Origin: Sipunculus nudus
Lineage: Eukaryota; Annelida; Sipuncula; Golfingiida; Sipunculidae
Length of the DNA: 64,000 nt
Reading direction: 5' to 3'
NCBI GenBank assembly: GCA_026874595.1
Contig: CM049321.1
Span: 1,114,479 to 1,178,478 of the forward strand
The notes below the pieces were generated by a model that made no database searches, was not told the origin of the DNA, and was given only the letters and a program-made list of their open reading frames with translations. Positions within the stretch are counted from its first letter, which is position 1, and the number at the start of each line of letters is the position of its first letter. Shown here piece after piece: positions 57,736 to 64,000 of the stretch. The position numbers were made by a program, and so were the translations under genes.

Positions 57736-60366
57736 AATGTATGACGAAGATAGGTTATAATAGAAACTTTTAAAGCAAACCATTTCGATTCTGCACATCC
57801 TAAGGTCCTAGGTGTGACATTAAATCTTACTTATTATGGCCTTTTATATACATGACATTTTTGGTCCAGGTGTGACTATATATGACACCCTTATTAAGCA
57901 TATATGTCTGTTCTAAAGCCGGCATATGATCTCGGGTTTCTTGCAATAAGTAAAATGTTTGCATTATAGACATAAATATTATCTGGGGAAACTGTCTGCC
58001 CTATCCACATAGCGTTCAGACTAACCCATACATACGTATGGTAGGCATATATACACTAGATTGAAAGTCATCCCAAATGTTAGTAATATTCAACTTTAAA
58101 GAAAGAAATCATGAAATGATAAGAATTTGTAATTCAAATGTAAAATAACAAATCATCGGTATCAGACTTTCATAAAACATATGTTGTCTCTAGATAATTA
58201 TTTTAGAGAAATATCAAATGTTTTTACTTTTTGCAGAAACTTTATCTATTTTTATGTCACCAGGTCACGTAAAATTAAAAAAAATGTTCTAACTTATATA
58301 AAATCCAAAAAAAATGTTCGCTTCCTGTTACTGAAAACTACGTTGGCTATTAAGATTGAAAAACATACCGTAATCACCATCAAAGCAAATGAAACAAATG
58401 TCACCTTTTCCCTGGCATAAATTTTCAATTTTTTATAGAAAACTTACATTTAGAGAGATTGGTTTCAGGATTGTACTGGGAACGACTCTGTTTCTTCTGT
58501 ATACAAACATTTCGATCCTCATACAAAAATTTTGTTTGTTCTCCATAGACCTTATATTTGATAAGAAACATCACCGAAATTGAACATTAAACTTTCTTAA
58601 TTTTGTTCCATTAGACAAAATTGCATAATGCAATTAAAATGCAGCTTTAAGCTTAAACTTCAGATTAAAAGAAAACGGACCGAGGCAAAATTACAGGAAA
58701 TTACATAATATTATGATTGTGTCGACCAAATAATGTTTTGGTCTTAAATTGTATGCATAAGGGACTAAACTCCGCTATTAGATACGAAACTCATAAATAC
58801 AGAAAGATATATAGATCTAACCTAACAGGCCTTGTATCTTGAAAACAATTCCATTAATGATCAGACCCGTAACCAAAAAAGAAGATACGCGATATCTGTA
58901 TATCTTTAAAGTTTAGAATTTTTATTTATTTTTCCATGTTTTATTGTGTAACCACTCTAGCAATCAACAAATTATTTTTAGCTAATCACTATTTACCCGG
59001 CTGTAATATAAAACATCTTGCAATTTAATATGGTATAATACAAAGCAACAGAAAATATTTGTCGTTACTTCCTCGTATGTAATAATGTAAAAATAATATT
59101 TGATGACAAAACAAAAAACAAGAAATGGAAAAATAAGGTTAATCATTAGCAGCTGTGTTCTCCTATATAAGTAAGTATTTGGCTCTACGTTCCTCGGTTC
59201 AGCTCTGTCGTTTGAACCAAAATAATGTACCTAGCTGGTCGATTTATCTTTTTATTTTCAAAAAGGTCATTCCTGGTCAGGCTGATGACAACAGGAGTGG
59301 CAGCTGCTAATATGTTTTTAGTAATGTATTTGGTGATGCCCAATTAAATCCTTTTAATCTGTTGACTTTAATGGACAATAATAACAGAGACCAGCATATA
59401 AGATGAGCGTATCTTTACTGCGTTTACCCCCATCTAATACATAAGGATATCTACTCTAAAACAAAAATTCGAGATCTGTTGAAAATCCTCGGACGCCCAC
59501 ACCCTCCGTGCACTCAGACGTTATTACCCAGACCGAAACGCTACTGCTACTTTAAGCTGATTCTGGTGTTTTGTCAATATTTGATAACAAAATATGTTTG
59601 CAATGATCAGATAAAATGAGTAGTTATTGAAATGATCCTTAACATTGAAAATAACATCTTGCCATCAATTGGGCATTTATGCTTTACCCCCCTTATAATA
59701 TTGGTTGCGTAAAAACAATATAAAATGAAAACACTAAATTACACGTCGATTTGAGGTAAATAATGAAAGCGGTTATCAAGTATATATAATTATTGGGTTC
59801 GCTGTTGTTGCAAGCGTTCATATGATCGGCCAAGTTTGATTATCAATAGCTGCTCAGGCAATGTTTATCAGAAAAAAGGTATAAATACATTGCTATAAAT
59901 TTCTCTCCTTTAACGGTAGAGTGGTTTCAACTCTTACTTATGGAAAACTACATGCAATTATTTTTCAAAACTTACACACTTTTATTTAGCTATATTGACT
60001 ACGTATATATTTTATCAGTGGGAACTAAAGTTTAAAATATCTCTAGCTTGTTAACATTATATTTCAAATCTTCCCGAGTGAATCTGTTAGCATTGGCAAT
60101 ATGGCAAGGAAGAAATTATTTAAACAAAAAGGTCGAATCAATATATTTTGGAAATATTGTACAGAGAAACAAACTGGACAGCAAACAAAAAGAAGCGAAT
60201 TTCAATATCCAGATCACCATATTAGTTTCCGCCATTCATCCTAAATTTTTTTGTTGCTATATGACGCTTAACCCTTTCTTCCCGCGAAGTTCATCTTAAT
60301 TTATGTACAACCGCACATATAAAAAAACACATAGTAGATGATCACATACACATTAATTTATCTGAA
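57736..60366. other. Upstream region of receptor B, counterpart of 50.8-53.3 kb
   Basis: Diverged alignment with the A upstream region (for example GAAAGCGGTTATCAAG.ATATAATTATT at 59765 and 52758). No exon is certain. ORFs at 58181, 58389 and 60048 are not supported. Confidence 0.5.
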
Positions 60367-60514
60367 CTAGAACGATAGGATGACGTAGAAATGTATGGCC
60401 TCCTGGACGGAATCCCTTTGGTAAACTGCATTAAAGTCGGTATATTCGAAAGGGTCCAAAACTTCGATTGGGCTCCCATTACCCGTGCAAGCAGTTTCCT
60501 CGGAGGTCCTGTAC
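60367..60514 (-). CDS. Lectin-like receptor C, tail exon (short form)
   Basis: After CTGCAG the exon joins the exon at 61693 in phase (AG + G) and reads YRTSEETACTGNGSPIEVLD, then PFEYTDFNAVYQRDSVQEA and IHFYVILSF before TAG at 60367-60369. The first part matches A; it then has an added PFEYTD segment and stops about 65 residues earlier, so it lacks the acidic cluster and the two YxxP motifs of A. Whether this is a natural short tail or a truncation is open. Confidence 0.7.
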
Positions 60515-61541
60515 CTGCAGTATTAATAATAAATAACCTTTCATCTTAAAATTCACATATGTTCAATCATTACACCCATCGGCATAATGTATGTTAAAAT
60601 ACCGATATTAATACAATTTAAGTTTGAAGTCAAATATACCGCACTTGGGGAGATATCAAAGAAATAAATGTTCATTATAAAATGGCACCTTTTTTGTATT
60701 GTACCCGATATACGCACATCACATATGAGATTGAAATAGGTCACACTAAAGCCACCGAATAGACCTGAAAGTTTCATTTGGATCATGATTATATTCATAG
60801 ATATATAGTGTAATTATCCAACCACATTCTTTCGACGGGGCGTTAACTTTGTCAGCAAATTAAGTAACCTCTAGGTAAGCACATCTGTCAATAATTTGCG
60901 CTAGGACACCATATTTGTCTCATTTTGTAGGGTGTGCTTAGCCACAATGTGCAGGGAGGGTAAAAAAATTTCCTTGTAAAAGGAAGTCGGAATTATAGCC
61001 ATGTCAAATAGACATATTTATATCAACAACAATAATATATTAAGTGATAAAGGAAGTCACTAAAATTCTTGAGCATTTTCAAGTGAAATACTTGCAAATG
61101 TCGTAACATCTTGAAAGACATGGTCTATTTCTACGAAACTTAAGTGCTCCCAAAAATATATAATTTAAAATGGTGATATCTGTACGACAACAGTAATATC
61201 AAACATATTATATTCAGTAAACTTAACAAAAGCTTAAGCTTTGTGTGCAAAAGTACCATCTTGTACATGTTTTGTACCTCCGTTTTCTTCTGACAGCTTC
61301 TTTAAATAATCGGGTAAGATTTGTTCTTAAGCATTCTGAATTAGTTTAATTCACAATAGTTACATTCGTCCATCAGGATCTGATCGCTCTATGAACTAGA
61401 TTTATTTGTTAACCGTACACCAAACAAAAATATCTTACGGTCCAGGCTGTGTTGTCGGTGAAATGTAAATATAAAGAGGGCACTTTAGCAGAATGCTCAA
61501 GTATGCTATCCTAAGATTAGGAAATCGATATGACTTATGAT

Positions 61542-61544
<3 letters not shown>

Positions 61545-61597
<53 letters not shown>
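61545..61597. repeat. (AT)n microsatellite in receptor C intron
   Basis: About 50 bp of alternating AT. Confidence 0.95.
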
Positions 61598-61598
<1 letters not shown>

Positions 61599-61692
61599 GT
61601 TAGAGCATAAGGTTAATAGGACATTATGAGGATTTTCTGCATGAAACCTGTCCCAGCAATATCTCAATTTCCTCTATTATCTACTTTCCTAC

Positions 61693-61798
61693 CTCTGCCT
61701 TTTCCCGAGACAGCTTGTCAGAAAACATTCCAATAATGCAATCACAATAACTGATCCAGTGATACCGTTTAGGGCATAGATGATCAACCAATGAGAAC
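61693..61798 (-). CDS. Lectin-like receptor C, transmembrane exon
   Basis: 106 nt, as in A, with acceptor GTTCTAG and donor CAGAG/GTAGG. It encodes HWLIIYALNGITGSVIVIAL and LECFLTSCLGKRQ: an intact span, though with Asn and Glu within or near it. Confidence 0.82.
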
Positions 61799-62084
61799 CT
61801 AGAACGTAATAAACAAGAAAAATCCAGTTTTTCATGATCTATAGACGAAATATTGAAATTTGAATCTGGAATTAAAAAGAAAATAGCTTTGTGTTTCCTA
61901 GTTATGTTGTTCACCGGAGCTGTTTTTATATTCTAGAGATATTTAAGAAAAATGTAACATACGTTACGCTTATTCTTTCAATAACTGTACAAGTCATTTG
62001 ATATTTTAAAAAAGTGTTTGCAAAGACATTAAACCTGTTCACAGAAATTTGTATAGGTTCCAGATTTTTATCTATTCGTACAAA

Positions 62085-62257
62085 TACAGTAATAACCCGC
62101 CTTGCGGCCACATCACAATTTTGACAAACCCATCATTACGAACACTTTTGTTAGTCCCGATTTTATGATCCAGGTTACTTAGAATTTTAAAAATACGACC
62201 ACTCCTATATTATTTGGTCAGTCCCAAAGGTGGTCGTTATTATGCGGTTTCACTGTA
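62085..62257. mobile_element. MITE with TA-type ends, Tc1/mariner-pogo-like
   Basis: Left TACAGTAATAACCC and right GGTTTCACTGTA are inverted ends with a GACCAC block inside each; a TA is present at both ends. Length 173 bp, no ORF. Superfamily is inferred from the TA target and end sequence. Confidence 0.6.
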
Positions 62258-62404
62258 GTTATATTCGTTAAATAGTGAATGTATATGTGATATACTTATG
62301 AAGAATTTTGTCCCTGGTTATCTACCCCCTTTGAATGTTTTTCCCCTTGAAAAAGAAGGAGTTTCCTACATTACCAGACAAGAGCATTTATTAAAAACCC
62401 AGGG

Positions 62405-64000
62405 AGTATACACAAATATTGAAATTTGAATCTGCAAATGAAAGAGAATAGCTTTGTAGTTTTGTGTTATCTACAGTTATTTGTTCTTCGGAGTTGTTTA
62501 TATATTCTAGAGATATTTAAGAAACATGTAACTTACATCTCGCTTATTCTTTCAATAACTGCAACAAGTCATTTGATATTCAAAAATACCATTCTGTTTG
62601 CAGAGACATTAACTCTGTTCACAAAAATGTGTATAGGTTCCCAATTTTTATCTATTCGTTCATATAAAGTGAAACCCCGCCGTAAGACCACCTTACAATT
62701 GCGACCAACCAAGTACTCCTACCCCCATATTACGACCAATTTGGTCAGTTCCCAAGTTGTCCAAGTTTCCCACACCTTCCTTTAAATGTTTCTGCCCTCG
62801 AAAAAAAGGGGTTTCCTACATCACCAGACAAAAGCATTTAATAACAACCTAGGAACAAAACTCATTTATAAACTACAAATAGAGTATAGTAGGCACAGTT
62901 TATGTAAAAATAGGACAGGTATCTAAAGTAAAACTAAGCAAAGTTAATAGAACAACGGTTTCTCGTAGTACCTATTTCAGCTTTTGTCAATGAGTGAAAT
63001 GTTTCTTCGGAACTTCCATGTGTAGACGGTGCTTCCGGTTCTGTTGTTGACATATGATTCACCATGACATCTGAGGGTTTTAATGAACTGTTTTCAAATG
63101 GATCTGAAGAGAGGTAATTGCATATCTTCACTACGATCGTCTAAATTTCTGTGGAATTGAAATATCTCAGCGTATTCACGAACGCAGGTTTAATAAGTAA
63201 AAGAGATTAAAAGGGATAAATCAATTTTTATTTCAAATACTTTAATTGCAGAGGGTGCTTGTTCATAACCCCAGATATTATAAATTCTATCTCTTTTCCC
63301 ATAGCCTTTGCTTTGAAGCCCAGCCACCAAGTGATATTTCAACATGATATGACAAAAAAAAATATATGTTTTTGACAAGTCAAATCACTTGTGATTGCTT
63401 ATGGTCACGGACAATCGGTCCAATTTTGGAATTTTACCCTATAGACATACCTGGTTAGTACTACAATCATAATATGCCTCTATGCCTAGCTATCGCTCAT
63501 AGGTATAGACCGACCATCATATAACTACCTATGATCAGTCTTTGAGAGCATGTAGCTCCAGTCACAAAATCTTAAAACCATTATGTAGGTTGACCGCTTA
63601 GAGGACTATCAAAAACTAGCAGGCGAGTTCACGGCACTCATCCGCTAATCACAAGTGTCACGATAACTTCCTAGAGGTTATATTTATAGATTACTCGAAA
63701 AAAATCCCTCATTCCTCAAGCATATGAAGAGGACTGGTCTACCAGTTCAACCAAAATAGCTCCTAATGATGAAATTAAAGTTGAAACAGGAACAGAGATG
63801 TCCTACTTCTGTGAAATTCCTTTAGAAAAGGGAAAAAGCAGTGAGCATGTAGCTCCAGTCACAAAAACTTAAAACCACTATGTAGGTTGACCGCTCGGAA
63901 GAGGCTATGAAAGGTGTTTTGGTTGCGTCAGCGTTCCGAGAAAGAATTTTAGGTGGCTCCTCGCGTTTATGTTTATACCCTTTGGTTAGAAAGGTTTGTT
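62405..64000. repeat. Recent duplicate of 45640-47290
   Basis: From 62405 to the window edge the sequence is nearly identical to 45640-47290 (isolated substitutions, one deletion of about 90 bp near 62765), far closer than the rest of copy C is to copy A. An older diverged copy of the first 500 bp sits just before it (61855-62400). Confidence 0.85.
62972..63130 (-). CDS. Lectin-like receptor C, linker exon
   Basis: 159 nt with the same acceptor (GATCGTAG) and donor (ATAG/GTACT) as copy A. Residue changes relative to A are Ser to Pro, Ala to Val and Leu to Phe. It is followed in order by the transmembrane and tail exons of C. The lectin-like exons of C lie outside the window. Confidence 0.8.

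Overview
The window looks like nuclear DNA from a lophotrochozoan invertebrate, most likely a marine mollusc. This is an inference from AT-rich, intron-rich sequence, many (AT)n tracts, the dispersed repeats, a Harbinger element with a MADF/Myb-like partner gene, and lineage-type expansions of carbohydrate sulfotransferases and C-type lectins. Coding sequence is sparse; most of the window is repeats, duplicated blocks and gene relics.

Layout: 0-4 kb holds two families of degenerate dispersed repeats. 5-14.4 kb (minus strand) carries carbohydrate sulfotransferase exons: one 5'-PSB exon at 14.1 kb, a nonsense-damaged terminal exon at 12.3-13.2 kb and an intact terminal exon at 5.05-5.99 kb. Between the two terminal exons, at 7.57-10.17 kb, lies the most striking object: nine tRNA-like Pol III units exactly 305 bp apart, flanked by a 12-bp direct repeat, with a paralogous empty site at 22.55 kb. 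14.6-17.4 kb is a decayed Ty3/Gypsy element. 19.9-23.3 kb is a diverged copy of 6.4-11.7 kb.

23.2-27.5 kb and 29.9-34.2 kb are a second duplicated pair. Each member has a plus-strand signal-anchor exon and a 5'-PSB exon of a sulfotransferase; only the first keeps a terminal exon, which is interrupted and truncated at 29.09 kb. Just after it lies a stray copy of a lectin-receptor tail exon. 34.8-39.6 kb is a decayed PIF/Harbinger element (MADF gene and DDE transposase, convergent) that abuts a 5'-truncated LINE (39.6-41.98 kb).

44-64 kb is a tandem triplication on the minus strand of a gene for a predicted receptor: signal peptide, two C-type lectin-like domains, Ser/Thr-rich linker, one membrane span and a cytoplasmic tail. 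Copy A (50.8 to 44.0 kb) can be assembled into eight exons with matching phases, 1365 nt and 454 residues. Copy B (about 57.7 to 53.35 kb) is a pseudogene with many lesions. Copy C enters from beyond the right edge and shows only its last three exons, which are open; its tail differs from that of A.

How the genes may relate: the sulfotransferases would sulfate glycans in the Golgi and the lectin-like receptors could bind glycans or other ligands at the surface. No functional link is shown by the sequence. What it shows is that both families duplicate and decay in the same block, and that a lectin tail exon has been moved into the sulfotransferase cluster.
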